64,000 nt of DNA from Pricia mediterranea (GTDB taxonomy: Bacteria > Bacteroidota > Bacteroidia > Flavobacteriales > Flavobacteriaceae), in the NCBI RefSeq assembly GCF_032248455.1, contig NZ_JAVTTP010000001.1, positions 1,424,501 through 1,488,500 of the forward strand, in the 5' to 3' direction. The position numbers and the translations under genes were made by a program. Of this stretch, positions 17,002-27,000 are shown in pieces. Below the pieces are notes generated by a model, which saw only the letters and a program-made list of their open reading frames with translations, was not told the origin of the DNA and ran no database searches. Each line of letters starts with the position of its first letter. Positions within the stretch are counted from its first letter, which is position 1.

Positions 17002-20000
17002 TTATTCAATGTCTCCCCATGATTTGATGATAAACCACTTACCGACCATGTAGTATGGTCTGTTGGTCTTGATTTGGCCATTTTCTATATACTCTACGGT
17101 TTGGTTATAGATCTTATTGCCTATGCCAGCGTTCATATCTCTATAAAGTGGCCATAAATTGTCAACTGCATCGGGACCGTCCCAGCCGAGATCTTGCACA
17201 TGATCAGGACTCATATCGCTCCAATCATAACTATAGTTTTTGAGAAGGGTTCTGAACCGTCCTTCCATGCCTTTTCTCTTAGGCTTGGAACGGGTGCGTT
17301 TCATTTTTTTATCGATTTGGGGTTTACGGAGTCCATCTACGCCTATATCCACTACCTTTATCGCTTCGCCATCGCCGTCACGAATTTTATCTTTCTGTCC
17401 GGGAAATGGTGTGAATTTAGAACCGAGATATTGGGTCGGTGCGACCTCTATTTCTGTTGTACTGTCCATATCCGGATAGACATCCACTGCAGGTGGAGGC
17501 GTTTTACCCTTACGCGTCCAGCCACTATTTTTGGGCTTAAGGGTAATCGGATTGTGCCAACTTCTCTTCGTCCAACGTATCGTAATGGGGTAATCATAAG
17601 TGCCATCCCCTATTTCACTCGAGGGGTTTCTGTCCGGATCTCCGGAAAGCGGGTTTCCAAAATCGCTTAGGTCGTATCGCTCCCCGAATGCCCCTATCTG
17701 CTCACCAAGGGCTTCAAAACCGGGCAATTTGCTTTTGTCCGTAGATTCCTCAGGGTCAATTCCCATTCTTTTCAGCCGAATGATCAGGTTTGTGGTAGTT
17801 TTTTGCAATTCCTTTAAGTCTATCAACATCTGTTTTAAGCGTTTTTTTTCCTGCTTATCCGTCGTCCGGTGAAGCAAGAGTTCCGTGGCCTTACGATGTT
17901 CTCTCATCTTGTCCAATAAGATTTCCGGCGTGGTGGCCATTTTCAGCACTATGTCCTGTCCCGGCGCTCCGATTTCGAGTTCCAGGTAGTGCCAGGTTCC
18001 ATCCATATTAAAATCATCCTTTACCTTTACCGGTGTAACGGTCTCTTCAGGTATTGGAATGGGTTTATCCTTTACCTCGCCAATTTTTTTGCCCGTCTCG
18101 TCTATAAATCCTCCTTTTACCAGCCCTGTTTCTTTAGGCATTTTGTCTTTCAAAACGCCTTTTACAAAATGTTTGCGATTGAACTTGGTCTTTTTGATGT
18201 CTATAATTTTCGCCAATTTTTCCTTAGAAAGTTCATCCCCGATGTTGTAATCAAAATCAATGGCAATTCCCGCATTGGCTATAGGCCAATTTCCTTCTAA
18301 TTTTTTGTCCTTGAGTGTACCGTATAACACTTCGAAACTAAGATTTCCCTCCAGTCCAAGTGACAATTCACCAGCTATTTGAAGGGTGCCCTTGATGAAA
18401 TCCCGTACAACTTTCCCGTCTTCGGTGGGTTGCTCCCGTTTTCCAAAGGTGGCTTCCAGGTCTGAATAGCCCTTTAGGGATGCTGTTCCCCCAACACCCA
18501 TTTCAACAGCCGTTACGTCTAAGCCCAAATATGGAAAACTTGTGCCGACCCTTGCGGCCATCCGCCCGGTTACACCTACCTTTCCATTGAGCTCGGCAGA
18601 GAGGTTTAACCGGGCAGTCACAGATAGTTCTTTATTTATCTTGGGATTCGTAGAATAAATCCCATCAATATGAATGTCATATAAGGTGAGGGGGCCGAAC
18701 ATGTACTTATAGTAAAGGCCTCCTTTACCGGTGAAGTTCAATCCGGCCGGTATCCTTGGAATTTTTACAAAAAATGGCCCGAATTCGGCGACCAATTTAG
18801 GTGAAATGGGTTTCCAATCGATTCCCTTTTCTTCCAACAGTTTATATTTAGACGCTACCCTGATGGTTCCGAAAACTGTAAGGTGACTATCCGGGTCGAG
18901 CACCAAACCGGCCTGTCCGGTTATCACATCCTTCCCTTTTTCGTCCTTGACAATGGACAAAGACACCGACCCCCAACCGATCAGGGATAGTTCTTTATCG
19001 GACTCATCCATGGAGGGTAAGTGCAGGGCTTCCTTGCCTTCATTTTCCGGAAGTTGATTCTTCACTTCGTCCCAAGCTTTTCTTTTCGTAGTTACCAAAA
19101 GTGTCACCTCCGCTTGTTTAATTCTGCTACCTTCATCTTTCTTCGGGGCGTATTTGGCGTTTCCCCTTATCTCAAGATTCCCATTAAGATAGGAAGCCTT
19201 TAATTTGACCTTGATGTTATTTATGTTCCAACTCTTTTCGAGTTGAAGGTCTCCCAATCTCCCCAGTAGCTCGGAAAACGGATCCCGCTCAACGGGCATT
19301 TGGGTCGTTTCCAAGCCTTGGACATCCAAGTTCATTTTTCCGCTCCAGGCGTGCAGGTCATCCCAAGACACGAAAGCCCCCTGGAGTAGCTGCCCACCTC
19401 CCGTTTCGCACAGACCTGCAAGTTCAAGGACCAGTTTGCCATTTTTAACCTCGTTTGTAAAAACCACCTTGGTGTACTTGTCTTTTTGATAGTCATTGCC
19501 AAATACCAATTGGGTGAGCGTATCCTCATCCATGAGAAACCGCATAGCGGCTTTGGTATCGGCCTGAATGAGCAAGCCTTTTGGCAAAAAGGCCATTCCT
19601 CCATAAATATCGCTGGTTGCCTTATCGATTCCCAGCCCGATGTAAGTCGTTTGCTTTCTTTTGTCCGTATTGAAGGCCGAGTGCTTGATCTCAAAGAAAT
19701 AAGGCTTCATTTCATAGGTATCGCTCGCTATATGGTAACGGATCCGAACATTGTCACGATGGCCCATTTTTCCGTATTTGATATTCAATTCAGGACCCTC
19801 CGTCATTTCCTTTAAATACTTTTTTCCGAGATACGGAGCCAAATAGCTATTGCTTAGCCACCACTGTTCCATATAGGCGAACATTTGAATGTGCTTGGCC
19901 AATATCATTGGAGGGTCGAACTTGTTTAATCCCATAAAGTCGATACGCGTGGTTTTTACGGCTTTTACCGCCGCCGCACTAATATGAAGAAGATCGCCCT

Positions 20001-21468
20001 CGTCTTCCATCACTTTTTTGATACCCCATTTCACGAGCTTTTTTGCGAGATAGCGCCCGCCCCATATTGCCACAGGCGCGGCCCAAGGAAGCTTTTGAAG
20101 GTCCGGAACTTCGGTCGGATTCTCTTTTTTGGCCTGAACTGGGCTTCGACCTTGTTGAATGGTATGCGTCAGCTCATGGGCCAATAAATGCTGCCCGCTG
20201 CGTGACTGGGTATCATATTTGCCTTCATTAAAATAGATATCGCTCCCATGGGTAAAGGCATGGGCCTTAAGGTCCTTGGCCATTTGAGCGGCCTCGGATC
20301 CGGTATGTATGTGTACATCGCTGAAATCGGCACCAAAGGCAGATCCCATGGCCTCACCAGTCCCTGAGGACAGTGGACTCCCCCTGCCCTTTGTGGCGTC
20401 TAAGCGGGATTGTAGATTCATGGGGGTTTGTCCGACACCGTTTTCGGAGTTGGCCTGTATGTCTTCTTCCTCATCGGTGGGATTGCCCGTGACATCCCCT
20501 ACCTCCTTTCGATGCAGTTCTTGCTCCTCACGGCTATCGTCCATTTCTTCCTTTTCACATTCCTCACATTTGAGGTGGATGGATGGACTTATCGCAGGGG
20601 AAGTATCCCCGGTATTACCGGCCATTGTTATAGGTTTTGAAGCCTTCGCAATGTTTGGCTCGGACTGTAGCGTTCGCTCTGTATCGCTTTCCAATGTGGG
20701 TTTTTTCAAGATATCTTCCTGTTCCACCGGTTCTGATGTTTCCTCTTCTTTTTTCTGTACCTTTTCCTTTTCCTCACAGGTACTGCATTTTGCCTGTGCC
20801 GTGGGGATGCCAAATGGTTCGGATCGCCCCTTAGTCCAAATGGGTTTGAGCTGTACGTCGAGTCGAGTCTGAACGTCCGGTTTCGTCTGCAGGTCGAGTT
20901 TCATTTGGAGCTCGGGGTGCGTTTGCAAATCAGGTTCGGACATGCCGGCCTCGCTCTCGAAAATCGGTTTGCGCCGCACCCCGATCATGTCCCTAGCGGA
21001 TGAGCCGTCAAAGAGGGGGGCCTCCTTCCTCTGAATTTCCTCTTCTTCGCAGCTCTCGCATTTGGCCTGCACAAGGGGGCGGTCAATAGGTTTTGGTTGA
21101 ACATCGGCGCATTTTGCCTGAAGCGTACCGATCGATTTTGCTTGGATGTTGTTATTACCTCCTTTTGGGCCGTCCGATCGGGTCTGGTCGATGCTGGGAC
21201 CGTCCGAAGCGGTCTGCCCGTTCAGCCGCTGCATCACCCTATCTGCCATGGCATCGGCCTCTACCTCGTATTTGTCATTGGGCCGTCCGATGCTCAGCTT
21301 CGGTTGTAACGTCGTCGGACCAAAAAAAGAGGGGTCGGAATTATTTGATTTGGGGAGGGTAGACTTAGAGAAAAAAGAGCCCTGCCCTTCTTTATTGAAG
21401 AAAGGTTGCCGCTTGGCCTGAACGTTCGAGCCGGTGGAAGTGCTTGTTTTTGTTTTGGTTACCTGCAA
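17002..21468 (-). CDS. Giant eCIS cargo: DUF4157 leader, beta-rich middle, HNH-like C-terminus
   Basis: 1488 residues. Leader RQPFFNKEGQGSFF and LQPKLSIGRPNDKYEVEAD match the other DUF4157 protein. Residues ~100-340 are disordered and hold at least three CxxC-acid units (AKCESCEEEE, AKCSTCEEKE, LKCEECEKEE) and poly LQTKPD-type repeats. DUF4157 spans about 365-445 with HELTH at 431-435. A large beta-rich central part (about 450-1200) includes alternating strands such as LKASYLNGNLEIRGNAKY. The last 70 residues carry SPDHVQDLGWDGPDAVDN then LWPL and a later Asn (Asp1422-His1423), the layout of HNH/endonuclease-VII-like toxin tails. Predicted injected nuclease effector. No separate immunity gene is obvious beside it. 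Confidence 0.8.
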   Translation of the reverse strand: MQVTKTKTSTSTGSNVQAKRQPFFNKEGQGSFFSKSTLPKSNNSDPSFFGPTTLQPKLSIGRPNDKYEVEADAMADRVMQRLNGQTASDGPSIDQTRSDGPKGGNNNIQAKSIGTLQAKCADVQPKPIDRPLVQAKCESCEEEEIQRKEAPLFDGSSARDMIGVRRKPIFESEAGMSEPDLQTHPELQMKLDLQTKPDVQTRLDVQLKPIWTKGRSEPFGIPTAQAKCSTCEEKEKVQKKEEETSEPVEQEDILKKPTLESDTERTLQSEPNIAKASKPITMAGNTGDTSPAISPSIHLKCEECEKEEMDDSREEQELHRKEVGDVTGNPTDEEEDIQANSENGVGQTPMNLQSRLDATKGRGSPLSSGTGEAMGSAFGADFSDVHIHTGSEAAQMAKDLKAHAFTHGSDIYFNEGKYDTQSRSGQHLLAHELTHTIQQGRSPVQAKKENPTEVPDLQKLPWAAPVAIWGGRYLAKKLVKWGIKKVMEDEGDLLHISAAAVKAVKTTRIDFMGLNKFDPPMILAKHIQMFAYMEQWWLSNSYLAPYLGKKYLKEMTEGPELNIKYGKMGHRDNVRIRYHIASDTYEMKPYFFEIKHSAFNTDKRKQTTYIGLGIDKATSDIYGGMAFLPKGLLIQADTKAAMRFLMDEDTLTQLVFGNDYQKDKYTKVVFTNEVKNGKLVLELAGLCETGGGQLLQGAFVSWDDLHAWSGKMNLDVQGLETTQMPVERDPFSELLGRLGDLQLEKSWNINNIKVKLKASYLNGNLEIRGNAKYAPKKDEGSRIKQAEVTLLVTTKRKAWDEVKNQLPENEGKEALHLPSMDESDKELSLIGWGSVSLSIVKDEKGKDVITGQAGLVLDPDSHLTVFGTIRVASKYKLLEEKGIDWKPISPKLVAEFGPFFVKIPRIPAGLNFTGKGGLYYKYMFGPLTLYDIHIDGIYSTNPKINKELSVTARLNLSAELNGKVGVTGRMAARVGTSFPYLGLDVTAVEMGVGGTASLKGYSDLEATFGKREQPTEDGKVVRDFIKGTLQIAGELSLGLEGNLSFEVLYGTLKDKKLEGNWPIANAGIAIDFDYNIGDELSKEKLAKIIDIKKTKFNRKHFVKGVLKDKMPKETGLVKGGFIDETGKKIGEVKDKPIPIPEETVTPVKVKDDFNMDGTWHYLELEIGAPGQDIVLKMATTPEILLDKMREHRKATELLLHRTTDKQEKKRLKQMLIDLKELQKTTTNLIIRLKRMGIDPEESTDKSKLPGFEALGEQIGAFGERYDLSDFGNPLSGDPDRNPSSEIGDGTYDYPITIRWTKRSWHNPITLKPKNSGWTRKGKTPPPAVDVYPDMDSTTEIEVAPTQYLGSKFTPFPGQKDKIRDGDGEAIKVVDIGVDGLRKPQIDKKMKRTRSKPKRKGMEGRFRTLLKNYSYDWSDMSPDHVQDLGWDGPDAVDNLWPLYRDMNAGIGNKIYNQTVEYIENGQIKTNRPYYMVGKWFIIKSWGDIE

Positions 21469-21555
21469 CTGGATTATGGGTTTGTAACTATTTCATTTAT
21501 AAGCTCATGGGGGAAGTATCATTTTACTATGGGTTCTCCGATGCTTCGTAAACGA

Positions 21556-22356
21556 CTACCCGTGGGCATGGGGGTCTCCATCAAGGCCGTTTAGCCATTC
21601 AACGGTCTCTTGATGGTCCGCAAAACTGTTCAACGCCTCCAGCGCACCGTTTTTATAGCGTACCGGTAAGCCTCGCAGCACGTCGGTCAGGTTGGCGAGC
21701 AATCGTGCCGGCGACGCTTCGGCCTTTGAAAGTTCGAAGGCGAGGTTTCCGGTCGTTTCCAAGAATTGCAAATAATTTTTCTTGGTGGTGATAGGGAGGC
21801 GTATTCCGAGCCTCTCAAAAACTGCCCTCACTGCTGCTTGGGTCTGCCGTCCCCAGCTTCCGTCTACCAGAACCTCCATTCCGAAGATATACTTCAGGGC
21901 CATTTGCAAGTAGTACGTCTCCGATCGAGAGCTTTCGTTAAAATCGACGGGTACACTGGTGTCGACGTGCCAATGGTCTTGGTGGTTTGGATAAAAATAG
22001 TTCAGTACGATTCCAAAATGTCGTCTTAAATAGGATTCGACCCCAATATAAAGCTCCTTTTGGTGCAAGAAATTGAGGGTGACCAAAGTATCGTTTTGCC
22101 AAAAAATAGCATCGAGGTCAAAGGCCCTCCCGTGGCCGTGCTGTCCGGGTTTGTTTACCAAAATACCGGCCGTCGTAATTACTTCGGGCACTCCAAGGGG
22201 ACAATTTTTGAAAACCTCCTTAAACGCAGCTTCCAAGGTTTTCAAAAACAGGTCATCGACTGCGAAATCACGTGGGATTCCTCGCGTTCCATAAGGGTTA
22301 CCCGTCAACCTTGCATAGTGGAGTGGAATGCCGTTGATATTGTTTATGATTTTCAT
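21556..22356 (-). CDS. LAS-type (extensin/M15-like) peptidase of the eCIS cluster
   Basis: About 266 residues from MKIINNINGIPLHY; an upstream in-frame ATG at 22473 gives 39 more residues with no domain character. Zinc motif HGHGRAFDLD (His and Asp ligands) and DHWHVD (second His pair) match LAS metallopeptidases such as extensin-like and D-Ala-D-Ala carboxypeptidases. A C-terminal half with MEVLVDGSWGRQTQAAVRAVF is a peptidoglycan-binding type 1 domain. Expected to cut or trim peptidoglycan, either to release particles or as a wall-piercing factor. It is encoded between the tape measure and cargo genes. Confidence 0.78.
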   Translation of the reverse strand: MKIINNINGIPLHYARLTGNPYGTRGIPRDFAVDDLFLKTLEAAFKEVFKNCPLGVPEVITTAGILVNKPGQHGHGRAFDLDAIFWQNDTLVTLNFLHQKELYIGVESYLRRHFGIVLNYFYPNHQDHWHVDTSVPVDFNESSRSETYYLQMALKYIFGMEVLVDGSWGRQTQAAVRAVFERLGIRLPITTKKNYLQFLETTGNLAFELSKAEASPARLLANLTDVLRGLPVRYKNGALEALNSFADHQETVEWLNGLDGDPHAHG

Positions 22357-22502
22357 CCGTTTATTTTTATTGTTCGAAAGATTGGATGTGGTGGACCAGA
22401 TCGATTCCATATAACCCTGAGAAGAACGAGCCCCCCTGATTACGTCCATTCTGATACATTTTGAAATCTTCAAATTGACCTACTGATACATTTACAAATT
22501 GA

Positions 22503-23984
22503 TTATCGCCACTCCACATACAACAGTTCCTTCATCCACGGCAGTTTGACCAGGCCCAGGTTCCACGGTAATCTATCGAGCAGCACGTCAAGGGCCTTTT
22601 GCTCTACAAACAGTTTCCAGCCGGCAGCTTCCCGGATCAATTTTCCCTCGCGCTGCAGGAAACCTTCCCGCAGTCCATCGGGGGAGGTGTTTCCCAAGAC
22701 GCCCCAATGGTCGATTACCGCCTGCAACAGTTGGGTGCCCTCGTCCTTTTCAAAGGCCGTCAACCTCAGGGTATGGTCTATCGGCAGGTTTACGGGCATC
22801 CCACATAAAAACTTGGGAAGCACCAGGGCGTAATCGGCGGTTTTCTCCCCGCCTCCAGCCAGATCATGCAGCAGCAATACCGCCCTGCATTGGCGCTCGA
22901 AATCTTTGAACCCCGTGTCTTCCAGCAGTCCCAACTTTTCGAAAAACCGCTTTAGGAGCGGATGCAGCAGCACCATGCCGGCATGGGAAAGGAACTGGGG
23001 GACCACCAGGTCGTCCATACTTTCCCGGACCTCGGTCCGCGGTGTCGCAGGGCCTTTTTCCTTTATCTGCGATCCCGGCCGGTGGGCGGGAACCCTGTTT
23101 TCGTTGCCCTCGTCATCTTCCTTTATCTTTTGAAAGGTCTTGAAAAGCAAGGGATAGCGTTGGGCATATCTCTTCGGTTTCCCGATAAATTCCGACTTGT
23201 ACGGCCAGAGCTCGGGATGCCGGACAAGTGTTTGCATCAGGTCGGAACCGGACGGCTTCGCCCGTCGTAGAACGACCTGTTGAAAGACAGATTTCCACAA
23301 TTCCGTTTCCAAGGTCCTCCAGGCCGGTTGCCGCGCTTTGGCTCGCCATCCTGCCCTCCAACTGCGGAGTTCCCTGAAAAAATCCGGCAGGTCGGTCTGC
23401 GAATGGCCGGTGTACAGCTCGACCAGCGATTTCAGGATTTCTAGGTCATGCTGCAGCACCAGGCGGTGCAGAACCAGGGGCCGGTCTTTTGCAAGGGACC
23501 TCAACTGTTCGATGGCCCCATCTTCCAGCGCCAGGGTCTCCAGTACGCCGTTCAGCCAATCGGGTCGGGGCGCTACCGCGTACGGGGGCAGGCTGCCGTG
23601 TTCCAACCAGTATAGCCACAGGTTAAAATGGTGCCCGCGGATAGGTTGATGGACCGGCCGGAGCCGTTCCGTGCGACTTGTGCGATCTTCCCTTGTCGTG
23701 CGTTGAATGGCCTCCGTACAACGTGCTTCCATGAGCCCGATAATCCGGGCTACAAGGTCTTTCATTTCCTTCTTTTCAAGGGAGATTACCCCTAGGTCCA
23801 GTTCGAGTCTGGACAGCCGGACGATTTCGTCGGGGGCCACCAAGCGGTCGAACAGGCGCTCCATTTCCGGTACCAGGGCGTTCCATACCAGGTCGCTGAC
23901 ACGCTGTTGCAGCGCATAGGAATTTTTAGAGTCCCTAATTTCCAACTCCATGACCTGTTTCCCGATTAGGTGCCCGTTATCCAT
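22503..23984 (-). CDS. Contractile injection system tape-measure family protein (Afp14-like), short
   Basis: 493 residues. The opening ELEIRDSKNSYALQQRVSDL and LVAPDEIVRLSRLELDLGVI is the hallmark of the CIS tape-measure family of Bacteroidota. Later blocks LLHPLLKRFFEKLGLL and LPKFLCGMPVNLPI are also typical. In related systems the tape measure sets tail length and is usually far longer. It has no signal peptide or membrane segment. Position directly after the Afp12-like gene matches the Afp14 slot, but here no fibre gene lies between. Confidence 0.85.
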   Translation of the reverse strand: MDNGHLIGKQVMELEIRDSKNSYALQQRVSDLVWNALVPEMERLFDRLVAPDEIVRLSRLELDLGVISLEKKEMKDLVARIIGLMEARCTEAIQRTTREDRTSRTERLRPVHQPIRGHHFNLWLYWLEHGSLPPYAVAPRPDWLNGVLETLALEDGAIEQLRSLAKDRPLVLHRLVLQHDLEILKSLVELYTGHSQTDLPDFFRELRSWRAGWRAKARQPAWRTLETELWKSVFQQVVLRRAKPSGSDLMQTLVRHPELWPYKSEFIGKPKRYAQRYPLLFKTFQKIKEDDEGNENRVPAHRPGSQIKEKGPATPRTEVRESMDDLVVPQFLSHAGMVLLHPLLKRFFEKLGLLEDTGFKDFERQCRAVLLLHDLAGGGEKTADYALVLPKFLCGMPVNLPIDHTLRLTAFEKDEGTQLLQAVIDHWGVLGNTSPDGLREGFLQREGKLIREAAGWKLFVEQKALDVLLDRLPWNLGLVKLPWMKELLYVEWR

Positions 23985-24006
23985 ATCCCCTATTTAATTC
24001 ATACCC

Positions 24007-27000
24007 CTAGTTTAAAAGCTGCTCCAATTGTGCCTTAATTTCTTTATTTGCCGACGCTTGCATTTCGTCCAGGTTCCAATCCATGCGCAGCTGTTCGTAC
24101 GAAAAGCCCTTTGCCCTTAATTTTTGCAGGCTTTGCTTCAGGGCCTTCGTATCTTTTTTGCTCAACTTTTTCCCCTTCAGCAGCAACATATCGAGCAGGT
24201 GCCAGGTCGCATTTTTTAAGAGTTCCAGAAATCCCGAAAGGTTGTTGCCTTCGTGAAGGCTATAGCGATCGAAAAAGCTTACCAACTTCCCGTACTCCGA
24301 AATTGTTGGTGGATTTTTAAGGAAGGATTGGACCCGCTGATAGCTTTTGGTCCGCTGCGTGGCTTTATCGGCCCCTTCGGCAGCATTGACCCGGTACCGG
24401 GCATTTCTTTTTTGCACGAGGTCCAGGGTTTGCCCGGCTTCCGGCCTTTCGACAGCTTCCCCATCGGATGCCCCCGGTTTTGGGACGGCTCCCACTTCCT
24501 CGCCTTCTTCCCCATCGGATGCTCCCGGTTTTGGGTCGGCTTCCCCACCCTCTACAGCGTTCTTCCTTTCTGTAGCGTTCTTCTTTTTGGTACTGGATGT
24601 CGCGGTTTTGGCGGGGGGTTCCCCCGACAGTTCCGAACCGGTCGAAAAGTCCTCGAAGGCTTGGGCGACATCGCCCTCCGGCATGTCGGGCTGGCATTCG
24701 CCCCAGAACAGGCTGCCTTCGGTTTCGGGCGGAAGGCAACAGGAGTCGTCGCTTTCCTCCTCCGAGGGGCCGCACTCGCATTCGCCGGTCGCCCCGGGCC
24801 GGGTGGCACAGGGAGGCTCGGAGCCCAACTCCCGGATACAGTCCACCAACTGACAGTTCGGGGAGATGCCCTCGGGATCGCAAAGCGCCGCCCCCGGATC
24901 TTGTTTCCAATCCAGCCATTTTCTAAATACCTCCTCGAACTTACAGAGGTCACGGGGACTTAACCACAGGATGTTCAGTCCCACCAAGGCGGGTGCCTCC
25001 TTATACAGCAACATCTCGATGGCCTTTCTACTGTCCCTCGTCCTAAAACGTCGGTCCCACGCGGGCAATATTACGGTCGCCCAAAAGGAATAGGGGTCGC
25101 TGCCGGGCAAGTAATAAATGGTGTCGGGGTCCACCCCGATTCCGTTATCGGGACCCGCCCCGACCTTGGCCTCGGCGCAGGGATCGTCCCTGTCCCTATC
25201 GGGTTGCCAGGCGATATTACAGCAGTAATCGGGACAAATGGGAAGCAGGCAGCTCTTAAACCGGAATTCGTTGTCGCCTATCGGGATCTGGTACCCGCAT
25301 TCGTCACCGGACTTGGGGCGCATCAGGATATGCTCCAACACATGCATGCCAGTTTGCTGCACACAAGCCTTGGTATCCGCTATGGCGTCGAACACGTCTT
25401 GGGCGCATTCGTATTGCTGGGGATGGTAACCGATAAGCTTTCCGGCATCAACAAGACGGAAGGAGTAGGGACCGTTCGGCGACCTTTCAGTAGGTTCCGG
25501 GGACAACTTCCCCTGCAGTACGCGATCGCGGAAATCTCCAAAGGCCTTGACCGCCTCCTCATAACAGGGGTAGCAACGGCTCCCGGTAAAGCCGATGATT
25601 TCCGCCGTACCGGTGGTCTTGTCAACATCGTCGCAACCACAGGGCTGTAGGCCCTCCTCGGTGATCGTCTCGCCTTCCGCCGGAACGAACAGCCGAATGC
25701 AGTAGCCCTCGTCCGTACCATGGATGGGGAAATAGGTGTTCTCTCCCGCTCTGGGACCTTTTTCGGGCAAGTAGCGATCCCAGTCCAATTTCTTCAGGAC
25801 CTCCATCCATCGGCCCACCTGCTCGTCCCGTTCCGCTTCCGAATCGTAGTGACGGGCGTGGTCCATCACGTAGTACCCGGGGGAGACCACTTTGAATTTC
25901 CAATAGATACGGTCGCAGAAGACGATGTAGTTTTTATCATCCTCCGCCGCATAGACGAACTCCCTTACCCCCCTTGGTAGGCAGTCGCCGCAGGCGTCCT
26001 TGTCCTCGGGATTCGGAAAGGCTTCGTCCCAGGCTTCTTCCTCGCTTTCGTATGCGCAAAGACTTTCCACTAAGACTTCCACCAGGCCCACAAAATATTC
26101 GCCCCTTTCGCACAACACCCTACAATTGTTCGATATTCCCGCCAGGGTATAAAAATGGCGGTAGGCCTCAAGGGCTTCGGCACTGCTCCCGAAACATACG
26201 GTACTTTCCCAAAGCAGGCTTCCTAAAGTTGGCGCCAGGGGATCGATCAGGCAATCGGTATCGATCAATTCGGCATCGGCGAGCACGACCCGGTACATGT
26301 ACTTCGTGCCGCCCGCCCCGTTCTGGCCGTCCGGAATCGGAACAATGGGATACAGATGGGCGAGGGCGACAAAATATTTTATCACAGGCAGGCCTTCGTC
26401 GGCAGATCGGTCAGTCAGGGCCTCGGGTACCACGGCAAAGAAGGAGACCTCGTCACAGGCCGCGGAATCGGGGTCCCGATAGGTTTCCTCCAAGCTTATT
26501 TTTCCGTTTTCTCCGTAGTTATCGGGGTCCCTTGCCACATCGATAACCGTCAACCACTGGGCCTCCCAGGCGGCCTCGGCTTCCTCGTAACTTTCGTAGC
26601 CCCTGTAACTGATCAACCTGAACTCCCGGTCGCCCTGGGCCGTAAAACAGACCTGATAGTGGTAGAAATGGGGATTTTTTTCGGGACAGACCACCTTTTT
26701 CTTCGGGGGACATTCCTTCAGGTCGATAGGGGGGACCACATCGCAGATCTGGAACTTGATGCGCTCAGCCATCTCCTTGGTCCCACAGTTATAGGGACTC
26801 CTAGCGATGGGCGCGTTCTTTTTATAGAATCGCCATTCGTATTTTCCTTCCGGATGCTGGGCGATCTCCCCCTCGATAAACCGCACCCTGGGGGTACCCT
26901 CTTGCGTATAGATGTCCTGGATATACCCGACAGCCGCCCTTGCGGTATCCATCGAGGCCTTCTCCCCGCCCGCCCGGTACTGAACGGCGATGGGCGTTTT

